Source: RYN-230 sp963718305
Lineage (GTDB): Bacteria > Actinomycetota > Actinomycetes > Streptosporangiales > Streptosporangiaceae
Direction: 5' to 3'
Length of the DNA stretch: 64,000 bases
Assembly: GCA_963718305.1 (NCBI GenBank)
Contig: CAVQZG010000024.1
Span: 62,001 to 126,000 of the forward strand
The notes under the pieces are model-generated. The model had not been told where the DNA came from, ran no database searches, and worked only from the letters and a program-made list of their open reading frames with translations. Made by a program: the position numbers and the translations under genes. Of this stretch, positions 35,528 to 45,700 are shown piece after piece (the stretch's first letter is position 1; each line of letters starts with the position of its first letter).

Positions 35528-35630
35528 CGCGGCCCCCCTGCCCACGTGCGCGGAAGTCAGTACTCAGAAATTTCACTGGACCCACTGGTTACCGGGGGTA
35601 CTTTACTGTCCCTTGGTCCATAGTTCCCGC

Positions 35631-35964
35631 TCATCTGCCCGGCCGAACGGCTGCCGGGGCTTCGATAGGCATTCGTTGCCTGATGGCCACGGCCAGCTGA
35701 CCGGCACCGGAGGGCCGCCCGATAGAGCGCTGCACCAGCCAGGCTGTGAACTGGATCACGCCCTGAGTGGCGACGTAATGGACGGCGCGGGTCACGAACT
35801 CGCGGTTGGCCCAGGCGAGCTGGGCGAATTCCGGGAAATCGGCCAGGATTCGGCCGGCCGCTGCACGATCGGCCCGGTAATGGATGTCCCTGCCGATCAG
35901 GTAGTTGCAGCTGCGCGCGGTGCCGGGGGCCGCGGGGCGGCGGCCGGAATTGACCCTGTCCCAT
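35631..35964 (-). pseudogene. SAM-dependent methyltransferase (PF04672-type) N-terminal remnant
   Basis: On the minus strand AGGAGAG precedes ATG 35964, but that frame soon loses sense. The adjacent frame reads CNYLIGRDIHYRADRAAAGR, then ILADFPEFAQLAWANREFVT and RAVHYVATQGVIQF, a clear match to the N-terminus of the Methyltransf_19 family (NYLLGGKDN-YAADR-A-, A-ENR-FL-RAVRYLA). After that the sequence is unrelated and ends at TGA 35631-35633, so the SAM-binding core is absent. It is both frame-shifted and truncated, and lies head-to-head with the P-loop ATPase gene. Confidence 0.65.
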
Positions 35965-36035
35965 CACTTCTCTCCTGGTTGGGGTCAGCTTATGCTCCGG
36001 CTGTAACGGCCACCGACCTCCACGAGGTGATGACC

Positions 36036-37538
36036 ATGTCACGCCCGGCACCCCAGTTCCGAGCCCCGGCCGCCATCGATTTCGGCGCCCCGTCGGCAGA
36101 ACGGGATATCGAACGGGGGCTGGAAGAGTATTTCGTGGAATCCGAGGCCTACAACAGGGTCCGCTCCGGCGCGAAGCGCATCGTGGTGGGAAATCGCGGG
36201 ATCGGCAAGAGTGCCATTTTCCAGGTCCTGGCCCGGCGTGAGCGTGATGAGGGCAGCTATGTCATCGAGCTGTCTCCCGAGGACTACTCCTATGAGCTGC
36301 TCAGCCAGACCATGGCCAGTGAGCACAGCGGGTCCTGGGCCAAGCTCGGCGCCTACGCCGTGGCCTGGAAGTACCTCATCTACGTGCTGATCATGAAAGA
36401 GGTCTCGCGGCGCAAGGTGCACCTGAAGAAAGGCGAGGCGTCCCGCATCTACAAGTACATCCGGGACCACCACGCCAACGACAACGCCAGCAAGCTGTCC
36501 GCCCTGGTCTCCTACCTGAAGCGGATGGAAGGACTGAAGATCGGGAAGTACGAGGCCAGCGTCAAGACCCGCGAGCTGGAGAAGCTGTACAAGCTCGAGG
36601 AGATCCACCATCTCCTGCCCGGCCTGCAGGAGATCGCGAGCCAGCGCCGGATCATCGTGCTCGTGGACGAACTGGACCGCGGCTGGGACTCCTCCGAGGA
36701 CGCCCAGGCGTTCGTGGCCGGCCTGTTCCAGGCCTGCCTGTCCGTCAACTCCCTGCACGACAACCTGCGGGTGTACATCTCGCTGCGGCAGGAGCTGTAC
36801 GACGACGTCCCGGCGCTGTACGAGGACGCCCAGAAGTACCGGGACCTGATCGAGAACATCCACTGGACCGAGACGTCCCTGCTCAAGCTCATGGCCAACC
36901 GGATCCGGCACGCCCTGCCCGCGCTGGCCGGCGACGACGACCAGGAGTGCTGGAACTGCCTGTTCACGGCGCCGCCCGGACAGCGGCGCGCCAGGTCCTT
37001 CGACTACATGATCGGGCGGACCCTGTACCGGCCCCGGGAGATCATCCAGTTCTCCACCCAGGTCATCGAGTGCGCCCAGTACGGGCAGGCCGGGCCGCCC
37101 TGGCCCTACGCCACCATCACCGAGGCCGAGTCCCTCTACTCTGCCGACCGGGTCAGGGATATCGCCGCCGAGTACCGCTTCCAGTGGCCGGGCCTGCTCA
37201 GCGTGATCGAGACCTTCCGGGGCCAGCCGCGGGTCATCGACCGCGACGATCTCGAACTGCTGGCGCTGGGCCTCATCACCCGGGACATCCCGTCCGCCGG
37301 GACCAGCGCCTGGCTGGACGAGTGTTCCCCGGACGGGCTGATCGAGATCCTGTGGCAGGTGGGCCTGCTGCTGGCCGAGGCCGACCCGGGAAGCGGCGCC
37401 GCGCTGCGCGACCCGGGCTGCCCGGCCGGCGTGCCCTTCCTCGGCGCGCATCAGGCTCGCCGGCTCAACCTCGCCACGGCCCAGCGCTTCCAGGTGCATC
37501 CCATGTTCCTGGCCTACCTGGGCGCCGGCCGGGCCTGA
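36036..37538 (+). CDS. P-loop ATPase of the Sll1717 type
   Basis: About 500 residues. Walker A is VGNRGIGKSAIF (residues ~51-62), and Walker B is IIVLVDELDRGWD with D211/E212. A helical domain follows with LYRPREIIQFSTQVIECAQ, a sensor-2/winged-helix-like region of STAND/KAP-like NTPases. The central part (residues ~120-200) is unusually Lys-rich and less GC-skewed than its neighbours. GAGG at 36024-36027 suits ATG 36036. Relatives are annotated P-loop ATPase, Sll1717 family, and some are found in defence-gene neighbourhoods; a role in phage defence or signalling is inference. No effector domain is visible at either end. Confidence 0.8.
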   Translation: MSRPAPQFRAPAAIDFGAPSAERDIERGLEEYFVESEAYNRVRSGAKRIVVGNRGIGKSAIFQVLARRERDEGSYVIELSPEDYSYELLSQTMASEHSGSWAKLGAYAVAWKYLIYVLIMKEVSRRKVHLKKGEASRIYKYIRDHHANDNASKLSALVSYLKRMEGLKIGKYEASVKTRELEKLYKLEEIHHLLPGLQEIASQRRIIVLVDELDRGWDSSEDAQAFVAGLFQACLSVNSLHDNLRVYISLRQELYDDVPALYEDAQKYRDLIENIHWTETSLLKLMANRIRHALPALAGDDDQECWNCLFTAPPGQRRARSFDYMIGRTLYRPREIIQFSTQVIECAQYGQAGPPWPYATITEAESLYSADRVRDIAAEYRFQWPGLLSVIETFRGQPRVIDRDDLELLALGLITRDIPSAGTSAWLDECSPDGLIEILWQVGLLLAEADPGSGAALRDPGCPAGVPFLGAHQARRLNLATAQRFQVHPMFLAYLGAGRA

Positions 37539-37730
37539 CGGCCCGGCCACGAATACGGGCCCCGGAACAATCGTTACGTAATAGTAATGCCTATCCAGGC
37601 AACGCTTTCAGCGGTATCTCGTCACGAAAAACGGGTCATTCCCTTTCCCCTATATCGGCAGTACCGTTCCATAAGAAATTGGCTGCGCGTCCCGGCCAGG
37701 GAAACGGGACAGGGGAACGTGGAGGTTCTC

Positions 37731-39236
37731 ATGACACGACGGGGTTGGCGGTCGCGGTGGACCGCCGTAGCGGCCGCAGGCTTAACAGCGGCGGCGATGT
37801 CCGGGGCCGGGCCGGGAGCAGCGGCCGGGGCCGCGGCGGCCAGCGGGCCGCAGGTCAAGCTCATAGTTGCGCAGAAGAGCCTCACCGTACCCAGGTACGG
37901 ACGCCAGGTGTACCTGGATCCGGGCATCTGGGTCGCGTCACTCGGCTCGGCGTTCCAGCTTGACCTGCAGCGGGCGGACTATTCGACGCCCATGACGATC
38001 ACCCAGGTGGTCCACGTGCCGGGCGGTGGTACTCAGCAGATTCCCTGGCCGTCGAGCGTGGTCGGGACGATACCGAGCGCCCTGAAGAAGTTTGTCCACC
38101 TCACCGTCACGAACTCCGGCGGCAAGGTGGTGGCGACGGAGAATATGGGGTTCTGCCCGGACACGTACGACCCGGAGCGGGCTACCACGGACAGCCCCGC
38201 CACCTCGCCGTACCCGCAGGAATGCGTCGGCGACCCGTTCCCGAAGTCACTGGTGTGGGGCATCGCGCGGGGTTGGGCCGCCGACCCTGCCGAGCAGACC
38301 TTCCGGCCCATGAAACTCGCTCTCGGGCATTACACGGTTACCGAGACCATCATGCCCACCTACGCGCAGCTGCTGAACATCTCGGCCGCCGATGCCACGG
38401 CGAGCGTCAAGGTAACCGTGGTGAAGGGCTCAGGATGCTGCGGCGTGGCTGCTGGTGCCGCCCATCGCCCGCGCAGCCGGCCGCAGAACCGGCCGCTCGG
38501 GTCCAACCCGGCCGCCCCGGACCTGGCGAGCCCGCCGGCCAGCTCGCTGCCGGATCTCGTCCCGCTCCCGTCCTGGGGCATCAGGGTTGCCCATATCCGG
38601 AAGACCAAGACCCAGCGCGCGTCCGACCAGCTCGACTTCGGCGCCACCGTGTCGGTCAGCAACGCCCCCCTGGATGTCGAGGGCTTCCGGTCTGACGGCT
38701 CGCCGGTCATGAAGGCGTACCAGTACTTCTGGCAGAACGGGCACATCATCGGCCGGACTCGCGCCGGGACCATGGGATTCGACTCAAAGAAAGGCCACGA
38801 CCACTGGCACTTCGAGCAGTTCGCGAAGTACCAGCTGCTCAATTCCAGCCAGCAGCTGGCGGTGCGGAGCCACAAGGTGGGCTTCTGCATCGCCCCGACC
38901 GACCCGGTCGACCTGGCGGAGCCGACAGCGGTGTGGCAGCCGTCCTTCCTCGGGTTCGGCGGCCAGTGCGGCTCGCCGACCGCCCTGTGGGTCCAGGAAA
39001 TGATGCCGACCGGCTGGGGGGACACCTATTTCCAGAGTGTCGCCGGGCAGTCGTTTGACATCACCCGCGTACCGAACGGCACCTACTACATCGCGGTAAT
39101 CGCCAACCCGGAGAAGGTCCTGCACGAGACGGACACCAGCAACGACGTCTCGCTCCGGAAGGTCATCCTGGGCGGCTCCTGGGGGCACCGGACGGTACGG
39201 GTGCCCGCCTATGACGGCATCGACCCGGAGGGCTGA
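37731..39236 (+). CDS. Secreted lysyl-oxidase-family copper protein
   Basis: About 501 residues. A signal peptide (SRWTAVAAAGLTAAAMSGAG) is followed by a ~230-residue N-terminal beta domain and a Pro-rich linker at ~255-290. The C-terminal catalytic-type domain has GHDHWHFEQFAKYQLL, the HxHWH-like copper-binding motif of bacterial lysyl oxidases; GWGDTYFQSVAGQSFDITRV and NPEKVLHETDTSNDVSL are family-typical. Bacterial members may oxidise amines or cross-link wall proteins. GGAGG lies five bases before ATG 37731. The ~190 bases upstream are AT-rich and contain TTACGTAA and probably the promoter. Confidence 0.82.
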   Translation: MTRRGWRSRWTAVAAAGLTAAAMSGAGPGAAAGAAAASGPQVKLIVAQKSLTVPRYGRQVYLDPGIWVASLGSAFQLDLQRADYSTPMTITQVVHVPGGGTQQIPWPSSVVGTIPSALKKFVHLTVTNSGGKVVATENMGFCPDTYDPERATTDSPATSPYPQECVGDPFPKSLVWGIARGWAADPAEQTFRPMKLALGHYTVTETIMPTYAQLLNISAADATASVKVTVVKGSGCCGVAAGAAHRPRSRPQNRPLGSNPAAPDLASPPASSLPDLVPLPSWGIRVAHIRKTKTQRASDQLDFGATVSVSNAPLDVEGFRSDGSPVMKAYQYFWQNGHIIGRTRAGTMGFDSKKGHDHWHFEQFAKYQLLNSSQQLAVRSHKVGFCIAPTDPVDLAEPTAVWQPSFLGFGGQCGSPTALWVQEMMPTGWGDTYFQSVAGQSFDITRVPNGTYYIAVIANPEKVLHETDTSNDVSLRKVILGGSWGHRTVRVPAYDGIDPEG

Positions 39237-39268
39237 GATCGGTCACGATTCCTGCCACGCAGGTCGCA

Positions 39269-39305
39269 CCCGGGCCGGCCCAGGTCACCCCTGGGCCGGC
39301 CCGGG
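39269..39305. terminator. Perfect 16-bp terminator hairpin between convergent genes
   Basis: CCCGGGCCGGCCCAGG (39269-39284) pairs perfectly with 39290-39305 around TCACC. It lies at the end of the lysyl-oxidase-family gene and overlaps the last codons of the convergent MBL gene, so it can stop transcription from both sides. Confidence 0.8.
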
Positions 39306-40103
39306 CCTGGCCAGCTCGGCGGTGAGCGCGGGCCAGGCGTCCGGGTCATGCCCGGGCACCAGCCGGTAGCCGCGCTCGGCTCCGATCCGCTTGAGCTTGC
39401 GGATCTGCGCCACGCTCTGCTCCGGGGAGGCCCCGATCCGCCCGCCGACCGCGACCTCCCGCTCGATGTTCTCGGTCAGGTCGGCCGCATCGAAAGCGAA
39501 AACGAAACCCCCGCCGCCCGCCGACGGGTCCACCCGGACCACGAAGCTCTGGTGGCCAGGGGTGTGCCCGGCGGTCAGCACCGCGGTCACGCCGGGCGCG
39601 ATCTCGGCGTCACCGTCCGCGGCCCGCCAGTCGATCCGCGGGTCGTCGAAGTCGACCCGGAAGATGCCGTTCTCCTCGGGCCCGGGCGGGGCGGACAGGC
39701 CGTAGTCGAGCTCGGCCTGCTGGATGTGCACCGGCACCCGCCCGGCGAAGTGCTTGAGGCCCCCGGCATGGTCGTAGTGCAGGTGGCTGACGGCGACCGC
39801 GTGGACGTCAGCCAGGTCCACGCCCGCCGCGTCGAGTGCCTCGGCCAGCGGCTCGCCCGGGCCGGGCAGTACCGGCTGGACCAGCGGGTCCCCGTGGAAC
39901 CGGGCGCGCAGCGCCGGGTCGGTGATGAGCGCGGCATTGAAGCCGGTGTCCAGCAGCAGCCAGCCGCCGTCGCACAGCAGCAGCACCCCGGGCACCGGCT
40001 CGCGCAGCATCTGGTCATCGGGCGCGCCCTCCACGGACACGGACCTGGGCAGGTCCTCCCAGCCGAGGGTGAGCGGGATGATGCGGCGGACCCCGGCGCT
40101 CAT
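39285..40103 (-). CDS. MBL-fold hydrolase, AHL-lactonase-like
   Basis: 272 residues. VSHLHYDHAGGLKHF is the HxHxDH zinc motif; TAGHTPGHQSFVV, FAFDAADLTENI and LVPGHDPDAWP give the remaining ligands (His, Asp, His). The order and spacing match N-acyl-homoserine-lactonase (AiiA/AttM)-type enzymes that open lactone rings. GGAGGAAGGC precedes ATG 40103. The true substrate could be another lactone or ester; quorum quenching is only suggested by family. Confidence 0.85.
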   Translation of the reverse strand: MSAGVRRIIPLTLGWEDLPRSVSVEGAPDDQMLREPVPGVLLLCDGGWLLLDTGFNAALITDPALRARFHGDPLVQPVLPGPGEPLAEALDAAGVDLADVHAVAVSHLHYDHAGGLKHFAGRVPVHIQQAELDYGLSAPPGPEENGIFRVDFDDPRIDWRAADGDAEIAPGVTAVLTAGHTPGHQSFVVRVDPSAGGGGFVFAFDAADLTENIEREVAVGGRIGASPEQSVAQIRKLKRIGAERGYRLVPGHDPDAWPALTAELARPGPAQG

Positions 40104-40171
40104 GCCTTCCTCCTTGTGCGAGCCTGCCCCCACCGTACGGGCCGTGCGGGCCATGCGCCGGGAATGGATCA

Positions 40172-40199
40172 GCCCCGGCAACGTCATCGTTGCCGGGGC
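40172..40199 (-). terminator. Terminator of the G1 peptidase gene
   Basis: GCCCCGGCAACG (40172-40183) and CGTTGCCGGGGC (40188-40199) form a perfect 12-bp stem with a TCAT loop, 17 bases past the peptidase stop codon. Confidence 0.8.
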
Positions 40200-40215
40200 C
40201 GTTCCGGTCAGGCGG

Positions 40216-41019
40216 TCAGTTGGCTCTCAGCCAGGTGACCTTGAAGCTGTTACCCCCGCTGAGCGAGGAGACCGAGTCCTTGGCCCGGCCGGAACCGTCC
40301 ACCATGACGATCTGCGTCGGGCTGAAGTTCCCGATCGCCGAGCCGTTCACCGTGGCGCTGTTGAAGGTCACCGGGCTGAAATGGGCCAGGGGCAGGATGC
40401 CGCCGCTGGCCGTGCAGCACGGCGCCTCCGCGATGACTTCGGCGGAGGAGTTGGCCGCCCCGGAGAGCGACTTGGTGATGGTGTGACTCCAGCCCTTGGT
40501 GGTGTCCTTGAGAACCAGCGTGTAGCTGCTGCCGCCGTTGAAGGTGACCGAGCCGTAGAACTGGTCCCCGGGACTCACCGGGTTGCTGAAGTTGACCGGG
40601 TAGGCCGGGTACATCTCGTACCACGAGTAGTACTGGGGCGTGCTGCCGGAGCAGTCCACCTCGCTGCCGGTCTGCTCGACGGTGCTGCTGTTGTAGCCGT
40701 CGAGGCCGACCCAGAAGCTGGAGTACTTGGCTGACCCGCTGCAGGTGCCGGTCGGCTCGTTCCACGTCGCGGACACGCTCTTGTAGGTGCCGCTGGCGGC
40801 AGCGTAGCCGGACCAGTTGGTGCTCGAAGCCGCGTTCGCCGGGCCGCCGTGCGCGACTAGGGGCCTGGTTCCGTGGCCCGGGCGGATGAGGTGCGCGGCG
40901 GGCCCGATCACGTGCGTGGAGGTGTGCTGGGCGGGCGCTGCGGAGGCCGTTCCGGCCGCCGCCACCGACCCGAGCACGAGACCCAGACCAGCGAGCGGGA
41001 TGCACCATCTCCGTAACAT
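40216..41019 (-). CDS. Secreted G1-family (eqolisin) glutamic peptidase
   Basis: 267 residues with a signal peptide ending TASAAPA. NWSGYAAASG opens the mature domain. The catalytic Gln is in VEQTGSEVDC (Q116) and the Glu in SAEVIAEAP (E198), the pair used by acid-active G1 endopeptidases. WVGLDGYNSS, WYEMYPAYPV and QIVMVD complete the beta-sandwich. GGAGGAGGAGC precedes ATG 41019. The gene has its own terminator. The left edge of the window holds a fragment of a relative. Confidence 0.9.
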   Translation of the reverse strand: MLRRWCIPLAGLGLVLGSVAAAGTASAAPAQHTSTHVIGPAAHLIRPGHGTRPLVAHGGPANAASSTNWSGYAAASGTYKSVSATWNEPTGTCSGSAKYSSFWVGLDGYNSSTVEQTGSEVDCSGSTPQYYSWYEMYPAYPVNFSNPVSPGDQFYGSVTFNGGSSYTLVLKDTTKGWSHTITKSLSGAANSSAEVIAEAPCCTASGGILPLAHFSPVTFNSATVNGSAIGNFSPTQIVMVDGSGRAKDSVSSLSGGNSFKVTWLRAN

Positions 41020-41168
41020 GTAGCTCCTCCTCCGGTAGAGGGGCAGCGATGCTGGGCGGGCAATGTCGGGTACCGGGACTCAGCACCGCTGCTGGGGTTG
41101 CCGTGAAGGTACGATGCGCGATGGTAAACAAGAAACCACCGCAGGGTAAAGCTCTGGTATTTAAATCG

Positions 41169-42773
41169 TCATCCAGTGGCCAAGCCGTAGCGGCCCACCG
41201 AGTCGGGGCGCAGGTCAGAGAGATCCACGACCCGGTCGCAGCGCTGCGCGACTTCCGGGTCGTGAGTGGCCAGGACCAGCGACTTCCCGGCCTCCGCGAG
41301 GTCCAGCATCCGGCTGAGGACCAGCTCCCGCGAGACACTGTCCTGCTCGGCGGTGGGCTCATCCGCGATCAGCACGGCAGGCTCCGTGGCCAGGGCCCGG
41401 GCCACCGCCACCCGCTGCTGCTGCCCGCCGGACAGCTCGTCCGCCAGCTGCCCGGCGTGCTCGGCCAGGCCCAGCGAGGCCAGCGCCTCCTGGGCCGCCG
41501 CAGCGGCCCGGCCGGGGGCCAGGCCGCTGGCGAAGAGCGCGATCTCGATGTTCTCCGCGGCGGTGAGCAGCGACACCAGGCCGTGGCCCTGGAGCACGGT
41601 CGCCACCCCCGGCGGCACCTGCCCCGGGACGACCGGGACCTGGTCCACCAGCACCTGCCCGGCGGCCGGCGTGGCCAGCCCGGCCAGCAGCGCGAGCAGG
41701 CTGGTCTTGCCCGAGCCGGACGGCCCGACTACGGCCACCCGCATGCCGGGACCGACCGTGAGGTCGAAGTCATCGAGGATGACCCGGCCGCCGACCGCGT
41801 AGCGGAGGCCCCGGGCCTCCAGCACGCTCACCGGCCCGCACCTGGTGCAGGCGGCCCGGCTGGCGCGGCAGGGCCTGGGGTGGCCGCCGGGGTCCGCCGG
41901 GTCAGGGGCATCGACCTGGTGCAGGAATACCCCGCGCTCGTGGCGTTCCGCCCGGGCCAGCGACCCGGGCGGGAACAGGTCGGTGAGCTCGGCCGGCAGC
42001 TGCAGGGTCCCGTCCCGGCCCACCACCACGTACTCCTGTCCGGCCAGGCCCTCGGCGCCGACCCGCCCGTCGCGGATCGTGATGGTGCGGCCGAGCGCGG
42101 CCGCCACCGCGGGGTCGTGGGTCACCGCGACCACCGTGGTGCCCAGGCCCGCGTTCGCGTCCCGGATCAGCTCGATCACCGCGTTGGCCGACACCGGGTC
42201 CAGCTGCGTGGTCGGTTCGTCGGCGAGCAGCAGCCCGGGCTCGTTGGCCAGCGCGACCGCGAGAGCCAGCCGTTGCTGCTCACCTCCGGACAGCCGGCCC
42301 GCCCGGCGGTGCGCCGCGTCGGCCAGGCCCACCCGGTCCAGCAGTTCCGCGGCCCGCCTCCGGCGGGCGGCCACGCTCCGCCGGGCCGGCGCCTGGGCGA
42401 ACAGCAGGTTGCCCAGCGCACTCTGATAGGGCAGCACGTTACGGGACGGGTTCTGCAGCAGCAGGCCCACCTCGGTCAGCCGGAAGCGGGCCAGCGCACC
42501 GGCACCGAGGTCGGTGAGCCGCCGCCCGTTGACCTCCACCCGGCCCGCGGTAGGCCGCAGCAGGCCGGCCAGATGCCAGAGCAGGGTGGTCTTGCCGGCC
42601 CCGGACGGGCCGAGCAGCGCGACCATCTCCCTGGGCCGGACGGTCAGGTCCACCCCGCGCAGCGCGGCCACCTCGGAGCCGGGTGTCCCGTAGACGTGCA
42701 CCAGGTTGTCACAGCGGACCGCCAGCGGCTCGGCCGCGGGAGGCGCGGCGTTTCCGGATACGGGCCCGGTCAC
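41169..42773 (-). CDS. ABC transporter ATP-binding protein, two ATPase domains in one frame
   Basis: Domain 1: GPSGAGKTTLL, LSGGEQQRLALAVAL, LLLADEPTTQLD. Domain 2, from ~residue 315: GPSGSGKTSLL, LSGGQQQRVAVARAL, VLIADEPTAEQD. Both belong to the MacB/LolD class that drives FtsX-type permeases. GTG 42773 overlaps the permease stop as GTGA. In the linker, GTG 41831 begins VSVLEARGLRY, and a TGA in the next frame overlaps it as GTGA. Read in that frame the first gene would end naturally (TPGPAAPAGPPAPGAGR). I suspect two separate genes merged by an indel near 41840-41900; a genuine fusion is the alternative. Confidence 0.85.
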   Translation of the reverse strand: MTGPVSGNAAPPAAEPLAVRCDNLVHVYGTPGSEVAALRGVDLTVRPREMVALLGPSGAGKTTLLWHLAGLLRPTAGRVEVNGRRLTDLGAGALARFRLTEVGLLLQNPSRNVLPYQSALGNLLFAQAPARRSVAARRRRAAELLDRVGLADAAHRRAGRLSGGEQQRLALAVALANEPGLLLADEPTTQLDPVSANAVIELIRDANAGLGTTVVAVTHDPAVAAALGRTITIRDGRVGAEGLAGQEYVVVGRDGTLQLPAELTDLFPPGSLARAERHERGVFLHQVDAPDPADPGGHPRPCRASRAACTRCGPVSVLEARGLRYAVGGRVILDDFDLTVGPGMRVAVVGPSGSGKTSLLALLAGLATPAAGQVLVDQVPVVPGQVPPGVATVLQGHGLVSLLTAAENIEIALFASGLAPGRAAAAAQEALASLGLAEHAGQLADELSGGQQQRVAVARALATEPAVLIADEPTAEQDSVSRELVLSRMLDLAEAGKSLVLATHDPEVAQRCDRVVDLSDLRPDSVGRYGLATG

Positions 42774-45700
42774 GGCTCAGCCTCCCGCAGCAAGTCGGGG
42801 CGCACCGAGCGGACCAGCAGCATGCTGGCCGCGACCGCCGCGAGCACCAGCACGGCCAGCGCGGCCGCGACCAGCAGGGCCAGGCCGCCGATGGGCGGCA
42901 GGTAGTCGAGCGGCGGGGCATGCGGCTCGGTGATGAACTCCGGGACGCTGCGTACCGCGACCACGGTGGCCGCGAATCCGGCGGCCAGCCCGATCACGAC
43001 CCCGAAGCCGAGCACGATGGCCTGCTCGGCGAGCAGGGACGCGCGGATGGAACGCCGCGGGACGCGGCTGGCCAGCAGCGCCGCGTACTCGTGCCGCCGG
43101 CGGCGGCCGGACGCGTACAGGCCGGTGATGGCGGCCCCCGCGGCCAGCGCGGCGGCGGCCGCCGCGTCGGCCAGGAACAGCACGGTGGCCAGGGCGGGTC
43201 CCTGGCGGATGAGCTGCGCGCGCAGGGCCGCCGCGCTGACCACGCCGTCGATCCGGACCCCCGCCGCACGCAGCGCGGGGCGGACCCGGGCCAGCGCCCC
43301 TGGAGCCAGCCACACCTGCTGGCTGGAGTAGGCGGGCGTGCCCCCCGCGGCCCGCTCCGCGTAGGTGCGGTCGACGACGATCCCGTTAGCGGGGGCGCCC
43401 GGGATGGCCGCCGCCTGGCCGGCCGCGGTGACGTACAGCGGAGTGCCGTCCAGCCCGTCAACCTGGAGGACGCTGGCCGTTCCGGGCGTCAGGCCGCTGG
43501 CCACCAGGGCCGGCAACGGGTACGGGCGGTCCACCAGGACCGCACTGGGATTCACCCCGGGCTGGGTCTTGAAGGACCAGACCAGTCCCGCGGAACTGGG
43601 CCGGAACGAGCTTCCGCCCCCGGCGCCGCCGGACCGCCACCGCCCGGCAGCGGTCAGCCCGGCGCCCGCTGGCGTCCACCGGCCGTGGCCAGACCGGACA
43701 TCGATGCCGGCCACCGTGATCGATCCGGTCACCGTCCCGGGGCTGATCACCGGGCCCGTGGGCGCGGGGGCGTTAACGGTCAGGTTGGCCAGCAGGCAGG
43801 GACAGCCGGTCAGCTGGGCGGTGGCCGTCCGTGAGCCACTGACGGGGCCGAGGTACACCGGTGTCTGCCCGACCGCGCCCACCCCCTGCTCGTACACGTC
43901 CAGGACCAGGGTGCCGCCCGGCGGCCGGACCCGGGTGCCGGTGAACCGGACCCGCACCTGGTCTCCGCGCAGCACGACCGGCGCCGGGGCGGGCGGGTCC
44001 AGCGCGGCGGTAAGCGAGCGGAGCGGGCGGCCTCCCGCCCAGTCCGGCCGCCAGGCCGCGATCCGCGCGAAGCGCTGCGGGTCGACGGCCAGCAGGACCT
44101 GCCCGGCGCGGCTGCCGGAAAAGTTCGTGTACTCATAGACCGCCATGGCCCGCCGGCCGCCTGGGTCGATCCGGTCCACGATCGCGGCCAGGTCATGACC
44201 GGCGGGCGGCGTGACCGAGAGCACGGTGGCCGCGCCGGCCCGCGCGTCCGCCACGGCCCTGATGTTGGCCACGGTGACCGTCCAGATCCCGGCGGCGAAT
44301 CCGGCCAGGGCGAACGCGGTGGCGAGCACGATCGTGGTGCGCATCCCGCCGGGCCTGCGGGCGACGTGGCGGAAAGCGAGGAACGGCCCGATCCGGCCCC
44401 GGCGCGCGCTGGTCCGGAATCCGGCCCGGCAGGCCACGATCAGCAGCCGGGACGCGACCACCGCGATGGCGATGCCGAGCAGTCCGGGCAGCAGCAGGCC
44501 GAGCACACCGCGCCGGGCCGAGCCGATCTGGCCACTGACCCGCAGCTCGATGAGGCCGGCCACGGCCGCGGTGATGAGGATGGCATCCAGGACCCAGCCC
44601 CGCTGCGCCGCCTGGCGCCCGGCCCGCTGCCACTGGTCGACCACCGAGCGGCTCAGTGTCCGCCGCGCGGTGGCCGCTACCGCAGCCAGGCCGCCGGCGG
44701 TGGCCACCACGGCGGCCAGCCAGGACGTGGCGGGCAGCCCGACCGGCGTGCCCGGGCGCAGCAGGATGTGCCCGAGGCCGACGGTGATCGCCCAGCCGGC
44801 CAGCACGCCCGCTGGCAGCGCCACGGCGAGCAGGATGACCGGCTCGCCCAGGCTGAAGGTGAGGCTCCGCCACCGGCCGCGGCCGCGCATCTTGGCCAGT
44901 GCTACCTCGGGGCCCCGGGCCTCGGCCGCGTCGGCGACGATCAGGAACAGCAGCAGCCAGGCCAGCAGGAGCAGCTGCGCGGTGATCAGGACCACGGGCA
45001 CCTCGATCGCCCGCCAGCTGGCCCGGATCGTGCCGAGGGTGGCCGGCAGCGACGTGGTCGTCGTCACCCCCTGCTGGGTCAGCGCCGGGTCGAGGATCAG
45101 CCCGGTGATCGCCGCCTGCACCCGGGCCACGTCGGGCCCGGTGAGATGCGCGGGAATCAGCGAGAAGTCGGCGTAGTCGGTGCCCTGGACCGTGCCGGGG
45201 ACGACCCCCATCGTGGCCAGTGGGGTGAACATCGCGTCGTAGGGGTGGCCGGAGGCGTTCGGGCCGTACGAAGTCTCGTAAGGAAAGTAGCGGCTGGCTG
45301 CTCCGAACCAGTACCGGGTCCCGGCGCTGGACAGCGTGATCTGGTACTGACCGGTGATGACCAGATGCCCCCAGGTCGGCACGGCAATGCGCTGGCCGGT
45401 GTGCCAGTGCAGCAGGAAGGCCGTGGACGTGCTCACCGCTACCTGGCGGGCCGCGAGCGGGCAGTGGCCGGACGTGAAACGCAGATGACCGCACACGCCG
45501 GAACGGTAGACCAGCGGAATGGTCTGGCTGTCCGCCTGGACCGTGGTCTCCGCGGCCGTGACAGGCGGTGCGAAGAGCCTGGTCAGTGTGGCCCGGCCGC
45601 CGAGGTAGTGGGCGAGCACGCCCTCGGCCTGATTGGTCAGCCCGCCCACCGCATTGACCGGGCCTGACTGGGTGATCTCCAGGCCGCGGCCGGGTGCGGC

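Noticed and set aside
39285..40103. Class B beta-lactamase.
   Set aside because: The zinc-ligand order and HLHYDHAGG context fit lactonase/glyoxalase-like MBL enzymes, and there is no signal peptide.
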